Shown here: positions 17,034-27,896 of the stretch, in pieces
Layout of the letters: each line of letters starts with the position of its first letter
Position numbering within the stretch: position 1 is the stretch's first letter
DNA from: Paractinoplanes durhamensis
Lineage (GTDB): Bacteria; Actinomycetota; Actinomycetes; Mycobacteriales; Micromonosporaceae
Direction: 5' to 3'
NCBI RefSeq assembly: GCF_016862175.1
Contig: NZ_BOML01000018.1
Coordinates: forward strand, 1 to 64,000
DNA length: 64,000 nt
Program-made: the position numbers and the translations under genes
The notes under the pieces: model-generated
The model's database searches: none
The model's input: the letters and a program-made list of their open reading frames with translations, nothing else
Told to the model about the DNA's origin: nothing

Positions 17034-17915
17034 TCATTTGGCGTCGGCGGCCTCGGGGCGGCGCAACGGTTCGGGGGCATTCGGGTCGAGAGTGTTCGCG
17101 TCGCGGCCGAGCCGGGCCAGGAGCACGCCGGTCAGCACGCCCGCCGTGACAGCGTTGTCGGCCGGGTGGCCGGACTGCCCCTGCTGGGCGACCGGCACCC
17201 GGCAGATCCGGGCGATCAGCGTGTCGAGCACCGCCGGTGAGGTGCCCGGCAGCAGCGACCGCACCCGGCCCGCCGCGGCCTGGCGCAGCCGGTCGACATC
17301 CTCCGGCCGGGGCTCGTGGCCGAGCAGGTCACCGGCCAGCCGATGCAGCACCGGCGACGTCACCGCGCTGAGCGCCAGCCCGGTGGCGGCGCTCGCCGAG
17401 TGCAGGTCGCGGCCGACCCGGGCCTTGTCGCCGGAGCGCACGCCCTGGGCGACCCGGCGCAACAGCTCGGCCGTGTCGGCCTGCTGTTCCTTCTGCTCCT
17501 TGCCGTCCTCGCGATCCGGCTCGCCGGTCAGCTGGGCGACCCGCTGGTGCCACCACGGGCCGAGCTTCTCCTTCTCCTCCGGCGGCGGCGCGTCCTGCTG
17601 CTTGACCTCGGGGCGCTCCAGGCCGGCCTTCCAGTCCTTGTCGGGCGGGGCGGCGGCGTCGCCGGTGAGGCCGACGCTCGCCAGGTAGGTGGCGATCGCG
17701 TCCTGGGCGATCCGCAGCGCGGCCGCGGCCCGCTCGGCGTGCTCGGTGGCGTTGCCCAGCTGCGGCACGCCGACCGGGTCGACGGACGTCTCGCGCACCC
17801 ACATGAGGATCTCGGTGGCGCTGCGCAGCTTCTCCATCGCGACCGAGACCAGGCCGGTGGGAAGTTCGTCGGAGGTGGCGCGGAGCTGGGCGCCGAGCTC
17901 TTGGATCAGCGACAT
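17034..17915 (-). CDS. Helical protein of the FtsK-linked cassette
   Basis: The 293-residue protein has an N-terminal helical domain (about 1-85, SLIQELGAQLRATSDELPTGLVSVAMEKL onward), a Pro/Glu/Lys-rich charged linker (about 95-150, with QQDAPPPEEKEK), and a helical C-terminal half (about 150-270). I see no catalytic motif, signal peptide or membrane segment. The N-terminal part looks like proteins I recall from Micromonosporaceae next to FtsK-like ATPases, but I cannot give a family name. It is 4 nt downstream of the small helical gene and 14 nt upstream of the FtsK-like gene. Confidence 0.8.
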   Translation of the reverse strand: MSLIQELGAQLRATSDELPTGLVSVAMEKLRSATEILMWVRETSVDPVGVPQLGNATEHAERAAAALRIAQDAIATYLASVGLTGDAAAPPDKDWKAGLERPEVKQQDAPPPEEKEKLGPWWHQRVAQLTGEPDREDGKEQKEQQADTAELLRRVAQGVRSGDKARVGRDLHSASAATGLALSAVTSPVLHRLAGDLLGHEPRPEDVDRLRQAAAGRVRSLLPGTSPAVLDTLIARICRVPVAQQGQSGHPADNAVTAGVLTGVLLARLGRDANTLDPNAPEPLRRPEAADAK

Positions 17916-17919
17916 CGCG

Positions 17920-18180
17920 TCAGAGCATCGCCGTGTAGTTTTGCGCCTGCTCCACCGCGAGCGAGGTGGCGCCGAGGCACTCTTCCAGCGACTGGTCGGC
18001 CTGCGACAGCGACGAATGCGCTGCCCCCACCGCGTCGCTCCCGCTGCCGTCGAGGGCCGCGGCCAGGCTCTGCTGCGCCTCGCCGAGCTTCTCCCGGGCC
18101 GCCTGAATCGCCGCCTGCCCCTCGCTCACTTGCTGGAGCGCGGCATCCACGGCCGCTTTGACCTCGGCGACACTGGCCAC
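17920..18180 (-). CDS. Small helical protein, DUF6244-like, WXG100-sized
   Basis: The 86-residue protein is two predicted helices (about 3-45 and 52-86) rich in Ala, Gln and Glu: a coiled-coil hairpin the size of WXG100/ESAT-6 proteins. There is no Trp-x-Gly; the turn region reads DGSGSDAVGAA. I recall similar 85-95-residue proteins in Micromonospora and Actinoplanes under the label DUF6244, but the match is from memory. The GTG start at 18180 is fixed by a perfect AGGAGG eight bases upstream. It leads a four-gene operon with an FtsK-like ATPase. Confidence 0.75.
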   Translation of the reverse strand: MASVAEVKAAVDAALQQVSEGQAAIQAAREKLGEAQQSLAAALDGSGSDAVGAAHSSLSQADQSLEECLGATSLAVEQAQNYTAML

Positions 18181-18381
18181 CCGTGCAGCCTCCTGCTGTG
18201 CGGAACCCGACTACCGACCTCAGCCTACTGCCCCCTTCCTGCCCCGCCGTCCCCGCACACCCCATTTGCGGGAGCGGGGAGAGCGCTTGCCCGAAGCATC
18301 GGCCCGCTGCCCTGCTCCCCGCCCTGCCGAGTCCGAGATCCGACGCAGGAGTGAACAGGATTGACCCTCCGAGTGAATCGT

Positions 18382-19587
18382 TCATCCACCCGCGTGCGGC
18401 GCGGAGGGGGCCGGCCCGGCGGAGGGGGCCGGCCTGGCGGAGGAGGGCCGACCGGCGGTAGCGGCCATCGCTCCGATCGCGAGCAGCCCCGCGATCGGGG
18501 CGAAGGCGAAGCCGGTGCGGATGGTGGCGTCGGTCAGCGGGCCGGCCAAGGCGGCTCCGGTCGCGCTGCCGACCGTGAAGGCCGTGAAGATCCAGGCGAA
18601 CGCCTCGACCGCGGTGCCCGGCGGGGCCAGGCGGTCGGCGGCCAGGAAGGCGGCGGTCAGCAGCGGGGGCAGGCCGAAGCCGCTGACGAACTGCAGGACG
18701 TACATCAAGCCGGGGGCGGGAACCAGCAGCAGCGGCAGGTAACCGACGGTGAAGCAGGCCGCCAGCAGCGGGAGGCGGCGCAGGGTGCCGGGGCGGGCCC
18801 GGGTGTAGAGCAGGCCGCTGACCAGCGCACCCAGCGCCTGGCAGGCCAGCAGCCAGCCGGTCAGGCCGCGGTCGCCGGCCGACTCCGCGTAACCGGTGAG
18901 GACGACCGGGATGCTGCCGACCGCGGCGCCCACGCAGGCGATGCCGACGACCAGGGTGACCAGGCGCGGGACGCGCAGCGGGCCGGCCCAGTGCCGGTGC
19001 GCCGGCCGGCCGCGCCAGTGCCGGGTGGCGGGCGCGGCCACGAAGGCGGCGACGCCGATGAGCTGGAGCGCGGCGGCGACGATCAGGGCGGCGGCCGGGC
19101 CGGCGACCGCGACGGCGCCCAGGGTGACCAGCGGGCCGACCACGAAGATCACCTCTTGCAGGGCGATGTCCAGGGCGTAGGCGGCGGTCACGTCGGCGGC
19201 CGACACGAGATCTGGCCACAGCGCCCGCAGGCAGGCCTCCAGCGGGGGAGTGCCCATGCCGGCCAGGGCCGCGCCGATCAGCAGGGGCGCCGGATGGCCG
19301 GCGCTGAGGGCGGCGATCAGGTAGCCGACGGCGGACAGCGACGCCGAGCCGTAGAGCACCGGCGGCTGGCGCCAGCGGTCGATGCCGCGGGCCAGCACCG
19401 GGGCGGTGACCGCCATCCCGGCGGTGAAGACGGCCACCACGATGCCGGCGACGGCGAGGCTGACCGACTGCCGGGCGAACAGCAGCAGGGCGAGGGGTGC
19501 GGCCGCGGTCGGCAGCCGGCCCACCTGGCTGGCGATGAGGACGAGCGGGACCTGCGGCGCGCGCAGGACGACGGAGGCAGCAGGCAT
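18382..19587 (-). CDS. MFS-family exporter
   Basis: The 401-residue protein has about twelve membrane segments and the fold of a small-molecule MFS exporter. It has a loop reading RGIDRWRQPPVLYG between helices 2 and 3 and a second half beginning near RVPRLVTLVVGIACVG. The last 30 residues are a Pro/Ala/Ser repeat tail (SARPAPSAGPAPS). The substrate is unknown. A GGGAG lies nine bases before the ATG. The 215-nt gap upstream, up to the NYN gene, holds nothing I can name. Confidence 0.85.
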   Translation of the reverse strand: MPAASVVLRAPQVPLVLIASQVGRLPTAAAPLALLLFARQSVSLAVAGIVVAVFTAGMAVTAPVLARGIDRWRQPPVLYGSASLSAVGYLIAALSAGHPAPLLIGAALAGMGTPPLEACLRALWPDLVSAADVTAAYALDIALQEVIFVVGPLVTLGAVAVAGPAAALIVAAALQLIGVAAFVAAPATRHWRGRPAHRHWAGPLRVPRLVTLVVGIACVGAAVGSIPVVLTGYAESAGDRGLTGWLLACQALGALVSGLLYTRARPGTLRRLPLLAACFTVGYLPLLLVPAPGLMYVLQFVSGFGLPPLLTAAFLAADRLAPPGTAVEAFAWIFTAFTVGSATGAALAGPLTDATIRTGFAFAPIAGLLAIGAMAATAGRPSSARPAPSAGPAPSAPHAGG

Positions 19588-19802
19588 GACATCGCTCCCG
19601 GGCGATGAGAAAGGAAAGGGGGACGCGCTGGAAACCGCAGCGGTCAGGGAGCGAAGTCGGCCCGGTCGTGATCGTTGCCGTAGAGGGGAAGATCAGGCGT
19701 GACCCACCGGGCGAGCATCAGCTGCGCCGCCGCCGACGCACGGCTCGCCCACGGCGGCTGGTGGCAGGTGATGCCGCGCGGTGGGGTGGTCACCGCAGAA
19801 GA

Positions 19803-20183
19803 CTAGCGCCGGGGGACCGATGACGGTCCGCGCACCTCGGCGCCGAGAGCCACGACACGGTCGCGCAGGCCGCGGTCGGCGGTGACGACCACCACTCGGC
19901 GGGTGCGGTGCTCACCGCGTACCAAATCCACGATCTTGTCGTCGCCGGAGTTGGTCGCCCTCGCCAGGGTGACCCCGTTGTCAGCCTGCGGAATTTCCCG
20001 GGCCTTGCCTTCCACCACCAGCGTCACCTCGATGGGTCCGGGCAGGTCAGGCAGGCCGTCGGGGATGATCGCGGCGAGGCTGTCGCGGAGCCGGACGGCC
20101 GCCGCGGGCCGGTCTTTCCACCAACCGTCGGGCACGGATCCGACAACGTTGGCACCGTCGACGATCACCAGAGGTACGGTCAT
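19803..20183 (-). CDS. NYN-domain (PIN-like) putative ribonuclease
   Basis: The 126-residue protein has the NYN/PIN-like signature: VPLVIVDGANVVGS with the first metal-binding Asp, then SGDDKIVDLVRG, and VVVVTADRGLRDRVVALGAEV with the second acidic cluster. These are small metal-dependent RNases or RNA-binding proteins. It is transcribed divergently from the ClpC-like gene. A TACGCT hexamer lies 7 nt before the ATG, so the mRNA is probably leaderless, and this hexamer sits inside a HAIR-like inverted repeat. Confidence 0.85.
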   Translation of the reverse strand: MTVPLVIVDGANVVGSVPDGWWKDRPAAAVRLRDSLAAIIPDGLPDLPGPIEVTLVVEGKAREIPQADNGVTLARATNSGDDKIVDLVRGEHRTRRVVVVTADRGLRDRVVALGAEVRGPSSVPRR

Positions 20184-20186
20184 GAA

Positions 20187-20207
20187 GTTGAGCGTACCCG
20201 TGTCAAG
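20187..20207. promoter_or_regulatory. HAIR-like inverted repeat (candidate HspR site)
   Basis: TTGAG-N9-TCAAG occurs with the geometry of the HspR-associated inverted repeat CTTGAGT-N7-ACTCAAG; 10 of the 14 defined positions agree. It lies in the divergent promoter region of the NYN and Clp genes. HspR controls clpB, dnaK and lon in Streptomyces. Confidence 0.5.
20191..20196 (-). promoter_or_regulatory. -10 hexamer TACGCT of NYN gene
   Basis: On the minus strand TACGCT is followed after 7 nt by the ATG at 20183. It overlaps the HAIR-like element. Confidence 0.45.
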
Positions 20208-20291
20208 TTTCCGTGAAATGTGGGAATCAACCGATGGCCGGGCGTGCTGCATCGGGGGCAACAGAGGACGTACCAGGAGAGAAGAAGACTT

Positions 20292-22790
<2,499 letters not shown>

Positions 22791-22793
22791 GTC

Positions 22794-23789
22794 TCAGGTC
22801 GCGCTCAAGGACGTCATGTTCTCCACCGAGCCGCCTCCCAGGTGCGGGTAGTCCCGGGTCCACTCCACATAGAGCGGATTCCGGGCCACCACCTCCTGGT
22901 AGGCGGCTTGCGCCATCTCGATCAGCTTGGGGGCGCTGCGGGCAGCCGGCGATTCCGGGTGCCAGCCCAGCACCTGCCGCCAGCGCAGCGGGGCGGTGCG
23001 GATCGGCCGGGAGGTCAGCCCGGCCGGCGGGCGGAACGTCGGCTGGCACAGGCCGAGCGCGAGCCCGGACTCGACCATGTCGACGCAGCCGCGCACGTCG
23101 GTCTCGAGGACCCGGCGCGGGGTGAAGCCGGCCCGGGCGCAGGCCGCCGCGAAACACTCGGCGAAGCAGCCGTCGCCGGTGCTGCCCACCCACTGCTCGT
23201 GGGCCAGCTCGGCCAGGTCGACGTCGACCTCCTTGGTGGCCGGGTGGTCGTCGGGCATCAGCACGCAGACCGCGTCGACCGCGACGGTCTGCCAGACCAG
23301 GCCGTAGTCGGCGGCCGGCATCGCGTCGCCGCACACGCCCACCTGGGCGTAGTCGAGCTTGCCACCCTGCAGCATGGTGGCCAGTTCCTCCACGTAGTAC
23401 GACGCGTGGGTGGTGATCTGGGCGTCGGGCTGGGCCATCGAGAGCCGGTAGATCATGCCGCCGAGGATCGGTCCGCCGAGGGCGCCGACGCGGTAGCGGC
23501 TCATCGTCTCGGACCCGGACGCGCCCGCGAGCCGGGCCGCCTCGTCCTGCAGGCCCTTCATCGCGGGCAGCAGCACCCGGGCGCGGGAGAGGACGAGCTC
23601 GCCGAGAGCGGTCGGCCGGGCGCCGCGCCGGTCCCGCTCGAACAGGGGACCGCCGAGGGTGCGTTCGATGCGCTGAAGTTGCGCGGTCAGGGCAGGCTGG
23701 GCAAGCCCGAGCTGTGACGCCGCCTTGGTCACGCTGCCGGTTTCCGCGATGGCACAGACAACCTTGAGATGTCGCAACTCCAGGTTCAT
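22794..23789 (-). CDS. LysR-family transcriptional regulator
   Basis: The 331-residue protein has the LysR winged HTH (about 1-60: LRHLKVVCAIAETGSVTKAASQLGLAQPALTAQLQRIE) and a periplasmic-binding-like effector domain. It resembles the actinobacterial subgroup whose effector domain begins SRYRVGALGGPILGGM. No divergent target operon is obvious; the neighbour across the promoter is a hemerythrin gene on the same strand. TAACGT lies 6 nt before the ATG, so it may be leaderless. Confidence 0.88.
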   Translation of the reverse strand: MNLELRHLKVVCAIAETGSVTKAASQLGLAQPALTAQLQRIERTLGGPLFERDRRGARPTALGELVLSRARVLLPAMKGLQDEAARLAGASGSETMSRYRVGALGGPILGGMIYRLSMAQPDAQITTHASYYVEELATMLQGGKLDYAQVGVCGDAMPAADYGLVWQTVAVDAVCVLMPDDHPATKEVDVDLAELAHEQWVGSTGDGCFAECFAAACARAGFTPRRVLETDVRGCVDMVESGLALGLCQPTFRPPAGLTSRPIRTAPLRWRQVLGWHPESPAARSAPKLIEMAQAAYQEVVARNPLYVEWTRDYPHLGGGSVENMTSLSAT

Positions 23790-23889
23790 AGCGTGACGTT
23801 AGGGCTTCAAATGCATCGAAGGCTAGCCCTGGAGCCTGCCGAAAGATCCGCTACGTGTGACAAAACAGTTACGTAACCGGGCGGTAACA

Positions 23890-24471
23890 TTACAAATCGC
23901 CGAGGTATGTCGTACGTCTAGTAACGACATCGCGTAATTTGTCGACCACCGCGACGGCCGGATCGACAATCTTATTCCAGGGCGGGGTCGACGGGGTGCC
24001 CGGATGCGGACGGGTCGGCGCGGCCTCCTCGGCCATCTCCACCCGGTTACCGACCCGGATCAGATCCTCCACCGGGACCATCTGCATGAGCACCGGGAGC
24101 AACTCCTCGGCGTCGGCCGCCACGTGCCGTCGCACCGCCTCGGCCACCTCGGCAGCGGCCGGCTCACCCCGGTCGAGCTTCTTGAGGAGGACCAGGAGGG
24201 CGTTGTCCTCGGCCAGCTCGCGGGCCGCCAGGTCCTCGCCGCCCGGAACCACCTTCTTGATGGCCGGGTAGAGGTACTGCTCCTCGGCGGAGAGGTGCCG
24301 GGAGAGCTCGGCGATCATGACGCTCGCCAGGCGCCGGTTCTCCGGATCGTCGCGGAGACGATCGCTGAGCGACACGAGTGAGAGATGCTGCTCGTTCAGG
24401 ACATCGATCACGTTGCGACCGGTGGTCTCGCCGCCGACCGGCGGGAGCGGGGGAAGATTCAGCGCGGACAC
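23890..24471 (-). CDS. Hemerythrin HHE-domain protein
   Basis: The 193-residue protein has an HHE four-helix domain: NVIDVLNEQHLSL, AELSRHLSAEEQYLYPAIKK and VRRHVAADAEELLPVL provide His and acidic metal ligands in the expected order. Such proteins bind oxygen or iron, or sense redox stress. The C-terminal 50 residues are a Pro-rich linker and a short helix. The GTG start is shared with the natural N-terminus; no strong Shine-Dalgarno is visible. It is divergent from the M20 peptidase gene. Confidence 0.85.
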   Translation of the reverse strand: MSALNLPPLPPVGGETTGRNVIDVLNEQHLSLVSLSDRLRDDPENRRLASVMIAELSRHLSAEEQYLYPAIKKVVPGGEDLAARELAEDNALLVLLKKLDRGEPAAAEVAEAVRRHVAADAEELLPVLMQMVPVEDLIRVGNRVEMAEEAAPTRPHPGTPSTPPWNKIVDPAVAVVDKLRDVVTRRTTYLGDL

Positions 24472-24525
24472 GGCACCGCCGGTACCCGACCGGATGATTT
24501 ATCAAACTCCTGGTAAGAAGGGCGG

Positions 24526-25833
24526 ATGAACACGACCGCCGCCGCGGAGGTCACGAGCATCTGCCGTGATCTGCTGCGCATCGACACCACGAACACCGGC
24601 GACCCGGAGACCACGGTCGGGGAACGCGTTGCCGCCGAGTACGTGGCGGCGAAGCTCGACGAAGTCGGCATCGAGTACGAGGTGCACGAGTCAGCCCCGA
24701 AACGGGCCAACCTGATCGCCCGGATCCCCGGCGCCGACCGCACCCGCGGGGCCCTGCTCGTGCACGGCCACCTCGACGTGGTCCCGGCCGACGCGTCCGA
24801 GTGGTCGGTCCCGCCGTTCGCCGGCGAGGAGAAGGACGGCTTCCTGTGGGGCCGGGGCGCGATCGACATGAAGGACTTCGACGCCATGATGCTGGCCGTC
24901 GTCCGCGACTGGAAGCGCACCGGTTACGTGCCGCCCCGCGACATCGTGCTGGCCTACACCGCCGACGAGGAAGCCGGCATGGAGTACGGCTCGCAGTTCC
25001 TCGTCAAGAAGCACCGCGACCTGTTCGAGGGCTGCACCGAGGCGATCGGCGAGGTCGGCGGGTACTCCTACACGGTGAACGACAACATGCGCCTCTACCT
25101 GGTGCAGACCGCCGAGAAGGGGCTGAACTGGCTGCGCCTGCACGCCACCGGCCGGCCCGGGCACGGCTCGTTCATCCACGACGACAACGCGGTCACCGCG
25201 CTGAGTGAGGCGGTCGCCGCGGTCGGCCGGCACCGGTTCCCGGTGGTGGTCACCCCGACCGTCCGCCGGTTCCTGCAGGAGGTGTCCGACGCGCTCGGCA
25301 TCGACCTCGACCCGGACGACCCGGAGCTGGCGGTGTCGAAGCTGGGCCCGATCGCCAACCTGATCGGCGCGACCATCCGGAACACCGCGAACCCGACCCG
25401 GCTGCAGGCCGGCTACAAGGACAACGTGATCCCCGGCCGGGCGTCCGCCACCATCGACTGCCGCACCCTTCCGGGGGAGGCCGAGTCGTTCCTGGCCGAG
25501 CTGCGCGACCTGATCGGCCCGGACATCGAGATCGAGCACATTCAGCAGCAGCCGGCGGTGGAGACCGAGTTCGGCGGGGCGCTGGTCGACGCCATGGGGG
25601 CGGCCCTGCGGGCCGAGGACCCGGGGGCCCGGACGGTGCCGTACCTCATGTCCGGGGGCACCGACGCGAAGGCGTTCGCGACGCTTGGTATCAACTGTTT
25701 CGGGTTCGCGCCGCTGCGCCTTCCCCCGGACCTCAACTTCGCCGCGCTGTTCCATGGCATCGACGAGCGGGTTCCGGTGGAGGGACTAGAGTTCGGCGTG
25801 CGTGTACTGGACCGCTTGCTCCGAAACAGTTGA
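24526..25833 (+). CDS. M20-family zinc metallopeptidase
   Basis: The 435-residue protein is an M20 peptidase/deacylase. Metal-binding residues are seen in LLVHGHLDVVPAD, the WGRGAIDMKDFDAM signature, AYTADEEAGMEYG, and the late His in AALFHGIDERV. A dimerisation lid sits in the middle (about 190-320), with RPGHGSFIHDDNAV. It would cleave an amino acid from a dipeptide or an N-acyl group. The exact substrate is unknown. An AAGG lies close before the ATG. Confidence 0.9.
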   Translation: MNTTAAAEVTSICRDLLRIDTTNTGDPETTVGERVAAEYVAAKLDEVGIEYEVHESAPKRANLIARIPGADRTRGALLVHGHLDVVPADASEWSVPPFAGEEKDGFLWGRGAIDMKDFDAMMLAVVRDWKRTGYVPPRDIVLAYTADEEAGMEYGSQFLVKKHRDLFEGCTEAIGEVGGYSYTVNDNMRLYLVQTAEKGLNWLRLHATGRPGHGSFIHDDNAVTALSEAVAAVGRHRFPVVVTPTVRRFLQEVSDALGIDLDPDDPELAVSKLGPIANLIGATIRNTANPTRLQAGYKDNVIPGRASATIDCRTLPGEAESFLAELRDLIGPDIEIEHIQQQPAVETEFGGALVDAMGAALRAEDPGARTVPYLMSGGTDAKAFATLGINCFGFAPLRLPPDLNFAALFHGIDERVPVEGLEFGVRVLDRLLRNS

Positions 25834-25863
25834 TTTTTCCGTTTTCCCGGAGGGACCCGATAG

Positions 25864-26535
25864 ATGACCGACCAGAACGCGGAACTCGATGCCGCTCTCG
25901 AGGCGGTAGTTGAGGCCGCCAAGGCGCATCTCGCGGCGGTCAAGGCGGCCGCCGGCCGTATCGATGACGACGACGTCTGGCAGGCGTACGTCAACCTGAA
26001 CAACGCCTCATTCGCGTACGACGAGAAGCTTCTCGACGCGTTCGGTGAGGTCACGCCGTGGGATGTCGAGTCGATCGACCCGGACGAGGCCGACCAGCGC
26101 TTCGGCCTGGGCGTCGACGGCTACGACGCGGCCGAGTCGACCGACCCCTACCCGCAGGTGATCTCGGTGCGCCAGCGCCGCGACTACCGGGTGCCGAGCG
26201 TCTCGGCGCTGCTGCGGGTGGCCGATGCGGCCCGCCGCAACTCGGTGCCGGAGGACGAGGCCGCCGGTGCGGTCGAGAGTGTCGGCGAGGCCGTGCTCGA
26301 GCTGCTGCAGGCCGGCGACGGTTCGCTGTCGTCGCTCGACGTGCCCGAGCTGGAGCCGCTCGACGGCCTGCTGACCGTGAGCGAGATCGCGGAGCCGCTC
26401 GACCTCGAGGCCTTCGAGGACTCGGACGGCGACGGCCCGTTCGCCCCCCGCGAGGGTGACCTGCTCGTGGGCCGGCTCGACGAGCACCCGTTCCTTCCCG
26501 ATGAGGAAGAGGACCACGCCGGGCACAACCACTAG
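25864..26535 (+). CDS. Acidic conserved hypothetical protein
   Basis: The 223-residue protein is strongly acidic. It starts with a helix rich in Ala and Glu, then DDDVWQAYVNLNNASFAYDEKLLDAFGEVTPWDVE, a conserved-looking core. It has QRRDYRVPSVSALLRVADAARR in the middle and a Glu/Asp-rich C-terminus ending in His (EEEDHAGHNH). I recognise no domain with a known function. Start ATG follows CGGAGGGACCCGATAG, a good Shine-Dalgarno. It probably forms an operon with the M20 gene (30-nt gap). Confidence 0.8.
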   Translation: MTDQNAELDAALEAVVEAAKAHLAAVKAAAGRIDDDDVWQAYVNLNNASFAYDEKLLDAFGEVTPWDVESIDPDEADQRFGLGVDGYDAAESTDPYPQVISVRQRRDYRVPSVSALLRVADAARRNSVPEDEAAGAVESVGEAVLELLQAGDGSLSSLDVPELEPLDGLLTVSEIAEPLDLEAFEDSDGDGPFAPREGDLLVGRLDEHPFLPDEEEDHAGHNH

Positions 26536-26542
26536 CAGCTGA

Positions 26543-26734
26543 CTAGTACGACAGACCCGGCTGGGAGTTCGGCTGGACGCGGCGCCGGAGCACCACTTTC
26601 CGGCTGCCGTCCCGGAACAGCTGCACCCGGGCCAACTCCCAGCCGGAGAACTCCGCCTGTATCGCGAGCTGCGCCGCTGCGGTCAACCGATCGACGTTCG
26701 AGGGCAATCGCAGCGGCGCATATTCGTAATCCAT
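26543..26734 (-). CDS. DUF5703-family small protein
   Basis: The 63-residue protein begins MDYEYAPLRLPSNVDR and contains AIQAEFSGWELARVQLFRDGSRKVVLRRR, which matches the actinobacterial DUF5703 family. Its function is unknown. The ATG at 26734 is chosen over the longer frame because the conserved part begins there, and CATATT lies 7 nt upstream on the minus strand. It converges with the acidic-protein gene. Confidence 0.8.
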   Translation of the reverse strand: MDYEYAPLRLPSNVDRLTAAAQLAIQAEFSGWELARVQLFRDGSRKVVLRRRVQPNSQPGLSY

Positions 26735-26768
26735 GACGTCTAATATGCGCTCACGATCCACCGGTCGG

Positions 26769-27764
26769 CTACCCCTCGGAATCGGGGTACCCGACGCCCT
26801 CACGCTCGGGATATCCGACGTCGATGGCGGACACATCGTCGAGCGCGCCGGCGATTTCCGCGGGCAGTGTCAGGTCCTCACTCTGCAGCGCGCCCTGCAG
26901 CTGGGCGGCGGTGCGGGCACCCAGGATCGGGGCGGCCACGCCGGGCCGGTCGCGGACCCAGGCGATCGACACCTCGATCGGGGAGACCCCGAGGCCGGCC
27001 GCCGCGGTCGCCACCGCCTGCACGATGCTCGAGCTGCGCGGCTCCAGATAGGTCTGCACGAAGCCGGCCAGGTGCTCGGTGGCGGCCCGCGAGTCGAGCG
27101 GCCGGCCGTTGCGGTATTTCCCGGTGAGCACCCCCCGGCCCAGCGGCGACCAGGCCAGCACGCCGAACCCGAGCGCGGTGGAGGCGGGCAGCAGCTCGCG
27201 CTCGATGCCGCGCTCCAGCAGCGAATACTCCATCTGGCTGGCGACGATCGGGGCCCGGCCCGGATAGGCGGACTGCCAGGTCGCGGCGCGGGTGGTCTGC
27301 CAGGCCGCGAAGTTGGACACGCCGACGTAGCGGACCCGGCCGGACGAGACGGCGTGGTCGAGCGCGGCCAGGGTCTCCTCGAGCGGGGTGACCGTGTCGT
27401 ACCCGTGCACCTGCCACAGGTCGACGTAGTCGGTGCCGAGCCGGCGCAGCGACGCGTCCAGCGAGCGCAGCAGGTTGCCCCGGGAGCCGTCGCGGCGGCG
27501 GTAACCATACGGAGTCAGGCCGGCCTTGGTGGCGATCACCACTTCGTCGCGCGGCACCAGGTGGTCGAGCAGCGAGCCGATCACCGCCTCGGCGTCACCA
27601 TCGCCGTACACATCGGCGGTGTCGATGGTGGTGCCGCCGGCCTCCAGGTAGAACTTGAGCTGGGCGGCCGCGTCGTCGGGATCGGTGTCCCGTCCCCAGG
27701 TCATGGTGCCGAGCGCGAGCCGGGAGACCGCCAGCCCGCTTCGGCCGAGCGGTCGCTGTTGCAC
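26769..27764 (-). CDS. Aldo/keto reductase
   Basis: The 331-residue NADPH-dependent oxidoreductase shows the catalytic tetrad: Asp and Tyr in IDTADVYG, Lys in VIATKAG, and His in WQVHGYD. Cofactor motifs follow (LAWSPLGRGVLTGKY; AAPILGART). The protein ends with a small duplication, VGYPEREG VGYPDSEG. The start is GTG, with TAAGGT six bases before it, so the mRNA is probably leaderless. The substrate is unknown. Confidence 0.9.
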   Translation of the reverse strand: MQQRPLGRSGLAVSRLALGTMTWGRDTDPDDAAAQLKFYLEAGGTTIDTADVYGDGDAEAVIGSLLDHLVPRDEVVIATKAGLTPYGYRRRDGSRGNLLRSLDASLRRLGTDYVDLWQVHGYDTVTPLEETLAALDHAVSSGRVRYVGVSNFAAWQTTRAATWQSAYPGRAPIVASQMEYSLLERGIERELLPASTALGFGVLAWSPLGRGVLTGKYRNGRPLDSRAATEHLAGFVQTYLEPRSSSIVQAVATAAAGLGVSPIEVSIAWVRDRPGVAAPILGARTAAQLQGALQSEDLTLPAEIAGALDDVSAIDVGYPEREGVGYPDSEG

Positions 27765-27770
27765 GAGTGA

Positions 27771-27776
27771 ACCTTA
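27771..27776 (-). promoter_or_regulatory. -10 hexamer TAAGGT of aldo/keto reductase
   Basis: On the minus strand TAAGGT lies 6 nt before the GTG at 27764, with no Shine-Dalgarno between them. Confidence 0.45.
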
Positions 27777-27858
27777 TTCGCACTGTGTCCGTAGGGAAAT
27801 GCTCCGGCCCAGGTCAACCGCGTCGGTTACCGGACGGAAACTACGCAGCGTGGGTGGA

Positions 27859-27864
27859 TAGGCT
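27859..27864 (+). promoter_or_regulatory. -10 hexamer TAGGCT upstream of LLM oxidoreductase
   Basis: TAGGCT lies 33 nt before the GTG at 27897. Unlike the leaderless cases, this gene has its own GGAGG, so a short 5' leader of about 26 nt is expected. Confidence 0.4.
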
Positions 27865-27896
27865 CGCAGACAGGAACGGCAAAACCTGGAGGACAC

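Noticed and set aside
17920..18180. True WXG100/ESAT-6 protein
   Set aside because: There is no Trp in the turn and no secretion signal YxxxD/E at the end, and the other core type VII genes are absent. Only size and helical layout agree.
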